The notes under the pieces: model-generated | Database searches by the model: none | The model's input: only the letters and a program-made list of their open reading frames with translations | What the model was told of the DNA's origin: nothing | From: JAKBEU01 sp036172095 | GTDB taxonomy: Bacteria; Patescibacteriota; Microgenomatia; UBA1406; GWC2-37-13 | Assembly (NCBI GenBank): GCA_036172095.1 | Contig: JAVHSH010000023.1 | Coordinates: forward strand, 122,212-186,211 | DNA length: 64,000 nt | Reading direction: 5' to 3' | Made by a program: the position numbers and the translations under genes | Shown here: piece by piece, positions 9,309-17,807 of the stretch | Position numbering within the stretch: position 1 is the stretch's first letter | Layout of the letters: every line of letters begins with the position of its first letter

Positions 9309-9764
9309 TTAACGCTTTGGAGATTGCTTTGCTCTTCGAGCTTTTCCGCCGGTGCCAACCATTCTTCTTTGTCGTGCACGTGGATCTCTTTTAAGAAGTA
9401 ATTCTTTTTTCAAGATTGGTCGAACCACTTCTTTATCCGTTTTCTCGAGTGCTCGTGCAAGACCATGGACGATGGCTTCAAGCTGTCCCTGCATGCCACC
9501 ACCGCTCACTGTGATAGATACACAAAAACGATCATCCGCTTTTATGAGTGCCATTGGTTTCAAATATTGGACTTTCTGGTAGAGTGCTGGAAAAACTTCT
9601 TCTATTTTTTTTCCATTGACAAGCATCTCTCCTTCTTTTATCTTCTTTTCTCCAATCATTGCCGTCTTATCTTTTCCAGGGATGAACAGTCGGACAACTG
9701 CCACTGATGTTCTTCTTCTTCCAATGCCTTCGTAATATAAGACGTTTTTAGTTTTTTTCACCAT
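9309..9764 (-). CDS. rpsI: Ribosomal protein S9
   Basis: 30S protein whose basic C-terminal tail reaches the P-site tRNA. YYEGIGRRRTSVAVVRLF and the end block RDPRARQRRMVGTGGKARRAKQSPKR are characteristic, including the terminal Lys-Arg. It forms the usual L13-S9 pair with rplM, 20 nt upstream, and closes the ribosomal superoperon. At 151 residues it is slightly longer than average because of a short N-terminal extension. Confidence 0.97.
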   Translation of the reverse strand: MVKKTKNVLYYEGIGRRRTSVAVVRLFIPGKDKTAMIGEKKIKEGEMLVNGKKIEEVFPALYQKVQYLKPMALIKADDRFCVSITVSGGGMQGQLEAIVHGLARALEKTDKEVVRPILKKELLLKRDPRARQRRMVGTGGKARRAKQSPKR

Positions 9765-9784
9765 AAAATTCTTTCAAATAATAA

Positions 9785-10216
9785 TTATTTCGCAAGCTCT
9801 GCTGTGTATGGATGTTTGTCATCCGCGAACACGAATAATCGAGCTAATCGTTTATCACGTAATTTATTTTTAGGCAACATTCCGCCTACTCCATTCAAGA
9901 CCATGCGGGCTGGATTTTTTTCAAGCAAATCCATTGCCTTTACCTTTCGGAGTCCTCCTGGATATCCTGAAAAATGATCGTACTCTTTTGTTTCCATCTT
10001 TTTCCCGGTAAGGATAAGATGGGAAGCATTGATTACGACGACGAAATCACCACTATCAATATGTGTGACATATGTTGTCTTGTGTTTTCCTTGCAGAAGT
10101 GTTGAAATACGAGGAAGTTCTCTTCCAAGGACTTTTCCTTTAAGATCGACAAGATGCCATGCTCTTTTTATCGTTGTCTCTGAAACCGGTTTAGTTACTT
10201 TCGTTAGTTGTGCCAT
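9785..10216 (-). CDS. rplM: Ribosomal protein L13
   Basis: An early-assembling 50S protein. RAWHLVDLKGKVLGRELPRISTLLQGKHK and the GMLPKNKLRDKRLARLFVFADDKHPY block are the L13 signatures. It is 143 residues long, normal for the family. The gene lies 2 nt downstream of rplQ and 20 nt upstream of rpsI, the order seen in many bacteria where the alpha operon runs into L13-S9. No Shine-Dalgarno is visible before the ATG. Confidence 0.97.
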   Translation of the reverse strand: MAQLTKVTKPVSETTIKRAWHLVDLKGKVLGRELPRISTLLQGKHKTTYVTHIDSGDFVVVINASHLILTGKKMETKEYDHFSGYPGGLRKVKAMDLLEKNPARMVLNGVGGMLPKNKLRDKRLARLFVFADDKHPYTAELAK

Positions 10217-10218
10217 GA

Positions 10219-10647
10219 TTATTTTGTTTCAGCATTTTTTGTAACCTCTTCTTTTTCTTTAACTTCCTTTTTTTCTTGTTTTTCTTGGACGAATGGATGT
10301 GCCCATGTCAACTCTGCCATCATCGCGCCATCTGACTGCCTTTGTTTAAGAAGCGTCATTTTGGTATACCCACCATTTATCTTTTCAAATGCTGGACCGA
10401 CGGTGTTGAACAATCGATCGACAAGCACTTTTTCTCCGAAATAACTAAGGATGATGTTCTTATTTGCCTCAGTCTTTGACTTTGCTTTGGTCACCAACTT
10501 TTCGATTACCATCTGCATTGCCTTTACTCGTTCCTTTGTTGTTATTGTTTTCTGTTCAATGAAAAAGTTGCGACACAACTGACGCATAAGCATCTTGTTT
10601 GCATCGTACCCTTGACCGAACTTTCTTTTTGCTACGCGGTGCTTCAT
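10219..10647 (-). CDS. rplQ: Ribosomal protein L17
   Basis: 50S protein near the peptide exit tunnel. The start at 10647 gives the canonical MKHRVAKRKFGQ N-terminus, one base after the rpoA stop. A five-residue upstream extension would overlap rpoA. The NKMLMRQLCRNFF and TKERVKAMQMVIEKLVTKA segments are typical. The C-terminal 20 residues form a Lys/Glu-rich tail (VQEKQEKKEVKEKEE) that standard L17 lacks. Confidence 0.96.
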   Translation of the reverse strand: MKHRVAKRKFGQGYDANKMLMRQLCRNFFIEQKTITTKERVKAMQMVIEKLVTKAKSKTEANKNIILSYFGEKVLVDRLFNTVGPAFEKINGGYTKMTLLKQRQSDGAMMAELTWAHPFVQEKQEKKEVKEKEEVTKNAETK

Positions 10648-10648
10648 A

Positions 10649-11572
10649 TTATTTCCACTCAAAACCCAACTTTTTTAACTCATCTTTAATCAAATCTATT
10701 GACTTTCTTCCCAAACCTTTATATGCAACAAGCTTTTCTTCTCCGATTTTCACTAAGTCTGCGACTGTTTCTATGTTTTCTCGAAGGAGTGCATTGACTA
10801 CTCTGGATGGAAGATTCAATTCATCGATTATGAGATCATTGAATTTCTTGTCCATTTCAACGGATGCAACTTCTTGAGACGAGATTGCTACTGTACCTTG
10901 TGATTCACTTTGAGCAAATACATGCGCAAATTGTGATGTCAAAAGCGCAGCTGCCTGTTTCAATGATTCTTCTGGTGTGATACTGCCATCTGTCCAGATT
11001 GAAAGAATGACGCGATCTGCATCTGACTTTCGTCCGACACGCGCTTCTTCAACTTTATAATTCACTTTTTTCACTGGGGAGAATGAAGAATCAAGAGGTA
11101 TATAGCCAGATTCCTTTTGTGATTGGTCATTTGCCGCAACGTAGCCATATCCTGATTCCACCAACGCTTCAAGTTCGATCTTTCCTTTTGCATCTGTGAT
11201 TTCACCGAGATAGAGATCTTTGTTGACGACTTCGACATCTCCTTCAATATCGCTTGCAAATACTTTTCCTATTCCTTTTTTGCTCAATTTTACTGTGTGT
11301 GTTCCTTCTGCACCTTTCTTGAAGTGGACTTGTTTTAAGTTGAGTGTGATTTCGAGAGCTGTTTCCTTGACTCCTTTCAATACGCTGAAAAGGTGAGGAA
11401 CCTCTTCGAATTTAACAGCAACAAGAGCTGTTCCCTCAAGTGAGGAAAGAAGTGTTCTTCGGAGGGCATTCGCCATGCTTTCTCCAAAACTCTTTGTAAG
11501 AGGTTCTAACGTAAACACGCCCGCTGTCTCTGATGTTTCCCCTGTTTTTGTGATAAATTGTGGTGTCAACAT
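10649..11572 (-). CDS. rpoA: DNA-directed RNA polymerase alpha subunit
   Basis: Assembles the RNA polymerase core and contacts promoters and activators. The N-terminal domain carries EPLTKSFGESMANALRRTLLSSLEGTA, and the C-terminal domain carries the two helix-hairpin-helix elements LPSRVVNALLRENIETVADLV and YKGLGRKSIDLIKDELKKLGF. At 307 residues it is a little shorter than E. coli alpha (329), but both domains are present. It sits between rpsD and rplQ as in the standard alpha operon. Confidence 0.97.
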   Translation of the reverse strand: MLTPQFITKTGETSETAGVFTLEPLTKSFGESMANALRRTLLSSLEGTALVAVKFEEVPHLFSVLKGVKETALEITLNLKQVHFKKGAEGTHTVKLSKKGIGKVFASDIEGDVEVVNKDLYLGEITDAKGKIELEALVESGYGYVAANDQSQKESGYIPLDSSFSPVKKVNYKVEEARVGRKSDADRVILSIWTDGSITPEESLKQAAALLTSQFAHVFAQSESQGTVAISSQEVASVEMDKKFNDLIIDELNLPSRVVNALLRENIETVADLVKIGEEKLVAYKGLGRKSIDLIKDELKKLGFEWK

Positions 11573-11605
11573 ACGTACTTTAATATGATAAATAATAACT
11601 TATTA

Positions 11606-12226
11606 TTAGCGTGAAAAATATTCAATTACTAAACGCAAATCAACTTGATCTTTTAATACATCCATATTTGGTTTTTCAAGAAGCTTTCCGACTGTTGCCT
11701 GTTTTTCAAGCCATGCTGGAATAATAAGATCTTTTATCTCAAGCATCTGTGCCACTGCTGGGATTTTTTGTGTTGATTCTTTTTTGAATGTTACAACGTC
11801 TCCAACTTTGACTTGGTAGGAAGGAATCGAAAGAAGGGACCCATTGACGGTAAAATGTCCGTGAGTTACCAATTGTCGAGCTGCTGCTCGCGTTGGCGCA
11901 AATCCTAATCGATAAACGACATTATCAAGTCTACTTTCGAGAAGTGTGCTTAAGTAGAGAGCGGTGTTTCCTTTTGTACTGACTGCTTTTGCAAAGTAAT
12001 TTTTCATCTGTTTTGCTGTTACTCCGAACATGAATCTAATCTTTTGAGTTTCTCGGATTTGATTTCCTCGTTCTGATACTTTTCTTCTTTTGTTAAGTCC
12101 ATGCTGTCCAGGAGGGACTGCAATCTTCTTAAGGAGTCGTGCATGGGATTTCGAACCAGGTGTTTTTAACCCTAAGTCGATTCCCTGTCTGCGTGCGATT
12201 CTATTTTTTGGTCCTGTATATCTCAT
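11606..12226 (-). CDS. rpsD: Ribosomal protein S4
   Basis: Primary 16S rRNA-binding protein that nucleates 30S assembly and often acts as a translational repressor of its operon. The 206-residue sequence has the S4 core with LESRLDNVVYRLGFAPTRAAARQLVTHGHFTVNG (the S4 RNA-binding fold, residues about 95-128). The N-terminus lacks the four-Cys zinc site, so this is the Cys-free S4 type. It is located between rpsK and rpoA as usual, with a 33-nt gap before rpoA. Confidence 0.97.
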   Translation of the reverse strand: MRYTGPKNRIARRQGIDLGLKTPGSKSHARLLKKIAVPPGQHGLNKRRKVSERGNQIRETQKIRFMFGVTAKQMKNYFAKAVSTKGNTALYLSTLLESRLDNVVYRLGFAPTRAAARQLVTHGHFTVNGSLLSIPSYQVKVGDVVTFKKESTQKIPAVAQMLEIKDLIIPAWLEKQATVGKLLEKPNMDVLKDQVDLRLVIEYFSR

Positions 12227-12253
12227 ATAGTCATCTAAAATTCATAATAAATA

Positions 12254-12637
12254 TTACACTCTTCTGACCTTGGGAGGTCGTACTCCATTGTGAGGAACTG
12301 GAGTAACATCGATAATAGTGTCAATATCAACGACTGATGCTTTGATTGCGCGCAAAGCTGCTTCCCGTCCAGGACCAATACCCTTCATAAAAACGACTGC
12401 TTTTCTCATTCCAAAATCATTGGAGACTTTTTTGAGCACTGTTTCTGTTGTTACTGTTGCTGCATAGGGAGTTGATTTTCGTGTACCTGAAAATCCATGC
12501 ATACCACTTGATCCTGTTGCAATGACGGCGCCTTTTTCATCGCTAACCGCAACAAGTGTGTTATTGAATGTCGCTGTGACATAAATTTTTCCGTTTTCTA
12601 CGACTCTGTTTTTTGATTTCTTAGTTGTTATGCTCAT
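12254..12637 (-). CDS. rpsK: Ribosomal protein S11
   Basis: 30S platform protein. The sequence is 127 residues with KIYVTATFNNTLVAVSDEKG, SSGMHGFSGTRKSTPYAA and KGIGPGREAALRAI, all diagnostic for S11, and ends DVTPVPHNGVRPPKVRRV. Standard place between rpsM and rpsD, with 18 nt to rpsM and 27 nt to rpsD. Confidence 0.98.
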   Translation of the reverse strand: MSITTKKSKNRVVENGKIYVTATFNNTLVAVSDEKGAVIATGSSGMHGFSGTRKSTPYAATVTTETVLKKVSNDFGMRKAVVFMKGIGPGREAALRAIKASVVDIDTIIDVTPVPHNGVRPPKVRRV

Positions 12638-12655
12638 ATATATATCTTTTAATAA

Positions 12656-13090
12656 TTATTTTGCAGGTTTTGCTGCTGGGGCAGGTGCTGCTGTTTTTCC
12701 CTGCTCTAACTTTGCCCATACTTCTTTCTTCAATGCGCCGACTGTCTTCTTCTTCCCTTTCTTTGTACGTGCATTGGACTTTGTTCTCTGTCCATCAACT
12801 GGAAGACCTCTCATGTGTCGAATGCCTTTATATGAACCTATTTCCTTTTGTCTTTTTATATTCTCACCAACCTCTTCACGAAGATCTCCCTCTACGCGGT
12901 ATTCTTTTTCAATTATTGCTGTTATTTTTTTCAACTGTTCTTCTGAAAGGTCCTTCATTCGCTTTGAAACATCAACCCCAGCTCTTTTAATTACGCTTGC
13001 TCCATTAACCCAACCGATTCCATAGAGTTTTGTAAGACCGAAGAGTACCTTGTCTGTATCTGGTATGATTATGCCGAATAAACGAACCAT
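12656..13090 (-). CDS. rpsM: Ribosomal protein S13 (with Ala/Pro/Lys tail)
   Basis: 30S head protein that contacts L5 and P-site tRNA. RLFGIIIPDTDKVLFGLTKLYGIG and GSYKGIRHMRGLPVDGQRTKSNARTKKG are diagnostic. At 144 residues it is about 20 longer than usual. The extra C-terminal part is a low-complexity Ala/Pro/Lys tail, probably disordered and rRNA-facing (inference). Confidence 0.97.
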   Translation of the reverse strand: MVRLFGIIIPDTDKVLFGLTKLYGIGWVNGASVIKRAGVDVSKRMKDLSEEQLKKITAIIEKEYRVEGDLREEVGENIKRQKEIGSYKGIRHMRGLPVDGQRTKSNARTKKGKKKTVGALKKEVWAKLEQGKTAAPAPAAKPAK

Positions 13091-13119
13091 AAAAAATATC
13101 GTAAATAAATAATAATCAA

Positions 13120-13233
13120 TTATCCCTGTCTTTGTTTATGCTTGGGATTAGCACAAATGACATATAATTTGCCATTCCGTTTTACCATGCTGCATTTTGC
13201 ACATCTTTTTTTCACCGATGATTGTACGTTCAT
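13120..13233 (-). CDS. rpmJ: Ribosomal protein L36
   Basis: A 37-codon gene read directly from the minus strand. The protein starts MNVQSSVKKRCAKC and ends CANPKHKQRQG. The zinc ribbon of L36 is complete: C11, C14, C27 and H32. It lies between infA (14 nt upstream) and rpsM (29 nt downstream), the normal position. Bacterial genomes can carry Cys-containing and Cys-free L36 copies; this is the zinc-binding type. Confidence 0.95.
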   Translation of the reverse strand: MNVQSSVKKRCAKCSMVKRNGKLYVICANPKHKQRQG

Positions 13234-13247
13234 TTTTTTGAAAAAAT

Positions 13248-13469
13248 TTAAACTCTATAAATAATTCTGCCTCTCTCCATATCGTACCTAGAAAGCTCAA
13301 ATTTCACCTTATCGCCAGGCAATATCTTAATATAATTCTTCCTCATCTTGCCCGACAGATAACATAAAATGACTTTTTCGGAATTAAACACCTTTACCCG
13401 GAATAGGGTATTAGGAAGGTTTTCAAGAACTTCCCCTTCCAAAACAATAAATTCACTTTCTTCCTTCAT
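13248..13469 (-). CDS. infA: Translation initiation factor IF-1
   Basis: Small OB-fold protein that occupies the ribosomal A site during initiation. The 73 residues match IF-1 through FIVLEGEVLENLPNTLFRVKVFN, LCYLSGKMRKNYIKILPGDKVKFELSRYDMERGRIIYR. Residues usually His-Gly-His-Ile-Ser-Gly read LCYLSGKMR here, a modest divergence. A TATACT hexamer on the minus strand (13474-13479) ends 4 nt before the ATG, so a local promoter is possible but weakly supported. Confidence 0.95.
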   Translation of the reverse strand: MKEESEFIVLEGEVLENLPNTLFRVKVFNSEKVILCYLSGKMRKNYIKILPGDKVKFELSRYDMERGRIIYRV

Positions 13470-13492
13470 AAAAAGTATATTGTAACATACAA

Positions 13493-14248
13493 TTACGTCA
13501 AAACCAAGGTGTTTTTATCAGTTATGGCGACCGTATGTTCAAAGCAGGCTGAAAGTGCCTTATCTTCTGTAATTATAGACCAATCATTCCCTTCTTCATA
13601 GGCTATTTCTGTGCTCTTTCCCATGGAATAAATTATCTCTATGGCAAGCACCATACCAGCCTTGAGTTTCATCGTTTTTTCGATTGGTTTGGCGGAATAC
13701 CCCGGGATGTACGGATCTTCATGAAGTTCCCTTCCGACTCCATGTCCGGTAAGTTGCCTCATGATGGCGTACCCCGCTCCATTTACTCTTTTTTCAATGG
13801 CAGCAGAAATGTCGCCGATTCGCTTTCCAATCACGGCTTGAGCGATCGCTTCATTAAGTGCTTGTTTTCCAATCTCAAGAAATCTATCTTTTTCAGGAGT
13901 CGAAACACCCCCGACCATCATGGTTATTGCATGGTCTGTATGGAAACCTTTGTAGAATGCACCGATATCAATCGTCAACATATCGCCATCCTTTAGCTTG
14001 CGCTCTGAGGGTGGTGTATGCACGACTTGCTCATCAACAGTGATGCATATTGCCCATTTATAGCCCTCAACCTTGTTGAAGGATATGTCGGCGCCCTCAT
14101 CGCGGATATACTCTGTCGCTTTCCTATTGATATAGTTTGTCGTTACACCAGCATGAACTTCAGGAAGTAGTTTTTGCATTGCTCGTTTGAGTTTTGCCCC
14201 ACATTCCTTCATTATCTCTATCTCCTCAGGTGTCTTATATGTAATCAT
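13493..14248 (-). CDS. map: Methionine aminopeptidase, type I
   Basis: Removes the initiator Met from nascent proteins. The five metal ligands and neighbours are visible: DIGAFYKGFHTDHA (two Asp), TGHGVGRELHEDP (His), AIEIIYSMG (Glu) and EHTVAITD (Glu). The upstream His is in QVVHTPPSERKLKDGD. It is 251 residues, a standard type Ia enzyme without an N-terminal extension. It stands between the adk fusion gene (3 nt) and infA (23 nt). Confidence 0.96.
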   Translation of the reverse strand: MITYKTPEEIEIMKECGAKLKRAMQKLLPEVHAGVTTNYINRKATEYIRDEGADISFNKVEGYKWAICITVDEQVVHTPPSERKLKDGDMLTIDIGAFYKGFHTDHAITMMVGGVSTPEKDRFLEIGKQALNEAIAQAVIGKRIGDISAAIEKRVNGAGYAIMRQLTGHGVGRELHEDPYIPGYSAKPIEKTMKLKAGMVLAIEIIYSMGKSTEIAYEEGNDWSIITEDKALSACFEHTVAITDKNTLVLT

Positions 14249-14251
14249 ATG

Positions 14252-15376
14252 TTAGGAAGAAAAATAAATCTGTCGATATACCGATTCTAGTTTGTCATTG
14301 AAGTCTTCTTTTGAAAAATTGTTTTTGACGACAAAATCCGCGAATGCAATTGTTGGCCCCATATTAGTGCCAAGAAGTTCATTGATGTCCCTTTCTTCGC
14401 CGAAAAGGTTTTTCCTATATACCCTATGGGCCGCTCGATGATAACGGATTTTCTTATCAGCATATACATTGACGATGAATATCCGTGTGTGTTTCATATT
14501 TTCCTTTAAGTACGTATATTCTTCCCATGACCTCACCCCGTCAATGACGATAATTTGGTTTTCTTTGAATTCTTCCTCCAGCTTCTCTCTATTGAGTAGT
14601 GCAAGTGCTTTTTTTCCATATTTTTCCCTGAGTTCCTCTCGTACTTTCTTATGTACCTCTTCTGTGTGCTCCATTCCTTCCCTATCGATATAATCATTAA
14701 TGACTTTTCCGAATGAGATGACGGGAAATCCCTTTTCCTGGAAAAAAGCTGCAGCATCTGTTTTGCCCGCTCCCGGAAGACCGACAAGCGCTATAATGGT
14801 TTTCTTTGGTTTCCATTCAACGATTTCGTTATCAACGAGTGCTTTTCCAAGATTCTCAAGTATTTGCTTGTTTACGTCCTCGATTTTCATGGTACCATCG
14901 ATATCGATAAGTTTTCCGTCCCGTTCATAATAATCGATGACCGGATCGGTAAACGTATGGAACATCTTGATTCTTTTCTTTATGGCAGGTAGGGTTTCAT
15001 CCTCTCTCGTCTCGTTTCTATTGATGAGGCGCCATATAGCTTCCTTATCGGAAATACGAAGATAAATCACCTTATTGACGTGATTTTTGAACTGATCTAC
15101 TTGTTTTAATGTGCGAGGAAATCCATCAAGGATATATCCTCTCTTATATTCAGGGCGCGAAAGATAACTATTTACGATTTCAATCGTTTTTTCATCTGGC
15201 ACCAGAGCACCAGAGTTGATCGTCTCTTTGATGTAACGTCCAAGAGTCGTCTTTTCTTTAGCTATTTCACGAAAGATATGACCCGTTGATAGATAAGGGA
15301 TCTTAAAAAGCTTTGAGAGGATATTCCCCTGTGTTGATTTTCCTGATCCTTGTATACCAATGAGTACAAATTTCAT
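14252..15376 (-). CDS. adk: Adenylate kinase fused to a second P-loop kinase domain
   Basis: Residues 1 to about 185 are adenylate kinase: Walker A GIQGSGKS (7-14), DGFPRT (84-89) and the RNETREDE lid region, which is the short-lid form without the Cys zinc site. This half interconverts ATP+AMP and 2 ADP. Residues about 190-374 form a second nucleotide kinase-like domain with its own Walker A (GLPGAGKT, 199-206), FPVISFGKVI and IVIDGVRSWEEY. It resembles the dephospho-CoA-kinase-like/UPF0200 group known mainly from archaea. That family call and its substrate are inference. At 374 residues the protein is twice the usual length, with no stop or frameshift at the junction. It keeps the usual place next to map, but rpmG separates it from secY. 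Confidence 0.9.
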   Translation of the reverse strand: MKFVLIGIQGSGKSTQGNILSKLFKIPYLSTGHIFREIAKEKTTLGRYIKETINSGALVPDEKTIEIVNSYLSRPEYKRGYILDGFPRTLKQVDQFKNHVNKVIYLRISDKEAIWRLINRNETREDETLPAIKKRIKMFHTFTDPVIDYYERDGKLIDIDGTMKIEDVNKQILENLGKALVDNEIVEWKPKKTIIALVGLPGAGKTDAAAFFQEKGFPVISFGKVINDYIDREGMEHTEEVHKKVREELREKYGKKALALLNREKLEEEFKENQIIVIDGVRSWEEYTYLKENMKHTRIFIVNVYADKKIRYHRAAHRVYRKNLFGEERDINELLGTNMGPTIAFADFVVKNNFSKEDFNDKLESVYRQIYFSS

Positions 15377-15382
15377 ACGGAT

Positions 15383-15556
15383 TTAGTCTAATTTTTTTCG
15401 TTCCTTGTGGGCCACTGGTTTTCGACATTGATTGCAATATTTTTGCAGTTTCAATGGCTCTGTTGTATTGACTTTATTTTTCTGTGTAACATAATTCTGT
15501 TTACCACATACTTCACATACCAATCCGACATGCACGCGAGATCCTTTTTTTGCCAT
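15383..15556 (-). CDS. rpmG: Ribosomal protein L33
   Basis: A 57-codon gene read from the minus strand between secY and adk. The protein begins MAKKGSRVHVGLVCEVCG and contains NTTEPLKLQKYCNQCRKPVAHKE split by the usual spacing. The four zinc-ribbon cysteines C14, C17, C41 and C44 are all present. L33 binds 23S rRNA near the E site. Its location inside the spc operon, 6 nt upstream of adk, is unusual: rpmG normally lies with rpmB or secE. Confidence 0.95.
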   Translation of the reverse strand: MAKKGSRVHVGLVCEVCGKQNYVTQKNKVNTTEPLKLQKYCNQCRKPVAHKERKKLD

Positions 15557-15581
15557 AGTATTCTGTGTGAACTAATAATAT

Positions 15582-16868
15582 TTAGCGGACAAATTTATCG
15601 TAGCTTTTCATGACGAGTTGAGACTCCATCATCTTGAATGACTCAAGAACAACGGACACAACGATCAATATGCTCGTTCCACCAATGACTAAACCTGAGA
15701 TGCCCGTTATCGCTGAAAGAATGGTAGGCATAACTGCAATCAGTCCAAGGAATAGTGCGCCGACACTGGTGATTTTGTACAACACTTGTTCAAGATATTG
15801 TTTTGTGGCTGTTCCAGGGCGAATGCCAGGAATAAATCCACCTTGTTTCTGAATTTCTTCAGATATCTTTTGAGGACTGAAAACAATGATTGTATAGAAA
15901 AAAGTAAATCCAATAACGAGAAGGAAATAGAGGATGTTGTAAACAGCTCCAGATGGCTTGAACGTGACGACAAGAAATTTAGCCACCGATGCAATGATCG
16001 GTTGTTTTGAATATTGAAGGAAATTTCCAACAAGCTGAGGAAACAATACGAATGAAACTGCAAATATGATTGGAATGACGCCTGCCTGGTTCAATTTTAA
16101 AGGAAGATAATTGGTGGCTCCTTGATATACCTTATTTCCTTTAATGCGTTTTGCATAATAGACAGGAATCCTTCTGATTGCTTCATTGATAAAGACGACT
16201 GAGGCAACGACTCCGACTGAGACGACGATAAACACAATAAAATTGATTATCATTTCCGAATTAAGAGTTGTCGCTGTTTTTCCAAGAATGACAGGGACTC
16301 GTCCGACTATTCCTGCAAAGATAATAAGGGATATCCCGTTTCCCATACCAAATTCAGATATGAGCTCACCAAACCACACCAATATAAAAGTTCCTGCAAC
16401 TAAGGTAAATATGAACGAAAAGAATTCGAGAGGCGATAAATTGCCTATGATGCGCTGATTCTTCAGAAGAACGAATATACCGATTGCCTGGACTATTGTA
16501 AGAGGTACCGTAAGGAATCGAGTGTATTGATTCATCTTAAACCTCCCATATTCACCTTCTTTTGCTAGCTGCTCAAGAGGAGGAAATATCACTGAAAGGA
16601 GTTGTAATATGATCGATGCGTTGATGTATGGATTCAAACCAAGAGCCATGATCGAAAAGTTGACAAGAGTGCCTCCTGAGAATATATCGAGAAGAGATAA
16701 GAACTGGCTTTGGTCAAAAAGGGCCTTCAATTTTGTAAGATTGATAACTGAGACAGGAAGAAATGCGAATATCCGAAAAAACAAGAAAATTGCAAGAGTA
16801 AAATAAATCTTTTTTTTTAGTTGTTCGTCTCGCGCAAGTAATCTTAATTTTTCAGCAATATCTTTCAT
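15582..16868 (-). CDS. secY: Protein translocase subunit SecY
   Basis: Forms the membrane channel for Sec export. The 428 residues show ten hydrophobic segments. The plug region GLNPYINASIILQLL and the conserved FGMGNGISLIIFAGIVGRVP and GTATKQYLEQVLYKITSVGA blocks are diagnostic. The start overlaps the rplO stop by 4 nt. It works with SecD and SecF, encoded at 60.5-62.8 kb. Confidence 0.97.
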   Translation of the reverse strand: MKDIAEKLRLLARDEQLKKKIYFTLAIFLFFRIFAFLPVSVINLTKLKALFDQSQFLSLLDIFSGGTLVNFSIMALGLNPYINASIILQLLSVIFPPLEQLAKEGEYGRFKMNQYTRFLTVPLTIVQAIGIFVLLKNQRIIGNLSPLEFFSFIFTLVAGTFILVWFGELISEFGMGNGISLIIFAGIVGRVPVILGKTATTLNSEMIINFIVFIVVSVGVVASVVFINEAIRRIPVYYAKRIKGNKVYQGATNYLPLKLNQAGVIPIIFAVSFVLFPQLVGNFLQYSKQPIIASVAKFLVVTFKPSGAVYNILYFLLVIGFTFFYTIIVFSPQKISEEIQKQGGFIPGIRPGTATKQYLEQVLYKITSVGALFLGLIAVMPTILSAITGISGLVIGGTSILIVVSVVLESFKMMESQLVMKSYDKFVR

Positions 16869-17311
16869 ACAGTGACCGTTCCACCGGCTTTCTCAATCAT
16901 AGCTTTTACGGATTGAGTAACTGGTAAAGTAACTGTCAATTTTTTCGTAATTTCCCCTTTTTTTATGAGCTTGATTTTCGTGTTTCGTGCTTCTGGGTCA
17001 ATCAACTCTGCCTTTTGCAAAGCTGCGACATCAACCGTTGTCCCATCTGCAAATACATTCAATTCTTCTGAATATACAACATATTTATTCAATTTTTTGC
17101 TGTAATTTCTCCCTTTTCCTCGAAGAAGTGGGAATTTTTTTACGAGTCTTCCTTGTCCACCTTCAAAATGTAATGGGATAGTGGACCGGGCTGCCTGATG
17201 TCGTGTGGTACCTCGACCGGATTTTGATCCTCTTCCAGATCCAATACCACGACCTTTTCTTTTTTTAACGCTATTTACTAAAGCTGGTAGAAATGATAGA
17301 AATGATGCCAT
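16865..17311 (-). CDS. rplO: Ribosomal protein L15
   Basis: 50S assembly protein. The glycine-rich N-terminal block RKGRGIGSGRGSKSGRGTTRHQAAR and FEGGQGRLVKKFPLLRGKGR are diagnostic. It is 148 residues. It directly follows rpsE with 2 nt between them, so rpmD (L30), which normally lies between S5 and L15, is absent. Confidence 0.97.
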   Translation of the reverse strand: MASFLSFLPALVNSVKKRKGRGIGSGRGSKSGRGTTRHQAARSTIPLHFEGGQGRLVKKFPLLRGKGRNYSKKLNKYVVYSEELNVFADGTTVDVAALQKAELIDPEARNTKIKLIKKGEITKKLTVTLPVTQSVKAMIEKAGGTVTV

Positions 17312-17313
17312 TG

Positions 17314-17790
17314 TTACTTTGTTTCCTTCGCAACTGATAATGCTCTTGGTTTCAACATTTGGATTGCCTTCATGATAAGATGTGTGTTGACAATCTGATT
17401 GCGTGAACCGATTATCTTTCCTGAGACGTTATAGACTCCTGCAAGATCGAATATCGTTCGGATAACACTTCCAACCTTCAATCCTGTACCTTCTGGCGCT
17501 GGTTTCAAATACACGACACCGGCCTTGTATTTCAAGAATATCTCGTGGGGGATTGTTCCTTTATAAACAGGAATAGTAATCATTTTTTTCTGTGCTTTTG
17601 TGAAGGCTTTGCGGATGGCTTGAGGAACTTCTCTTCCTTTTCCCATTCCAACACCAACTTTTCCTTTTCTGTCTCCAACAGCGACAACAGCAACAAACGT
17701 AATATGACTTCCACCTGTTATCTTTTTGGTGACTCTCTTGATAAGTAAAATACGTTCTTCTAGCTTTTTTTCTTCAAAATGATCTGCCAT
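17314..17790 (-). CDS. rpsE: Ribosomal protein S5
   Basis: 30S protein involved in decoding accuracy. RVTKKITGGSHITFVAVVAVGDRKGKVGVGMGKGREVPQAI contains the double-stranded RNA-binding motif, and the C-terminal domain has GTGLKVGSVIRTIFDLAGVYNVSGKIIGSRN. It is 158 residues and lies 17 nt downstream of rplR. Confidence 0.98.
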   Translation of the reverse strand: MADHFEEKKLEERILLIKRVTKKITGGSHITFVAVVAVGDRKGKVGVGMGKGREVPQAIRKAFTKAQKKMITIPVYKGTIPHEIFLKYKAGVVYLKPAPEGTGLKVGSVIRTIFDLAGVYNVSGKIIGSRNQIVNTHLIMKAIQMLKPRALSVAKETK

Positions 17791-17807
17791 ACAAACAAAA
17801 ATAATTA

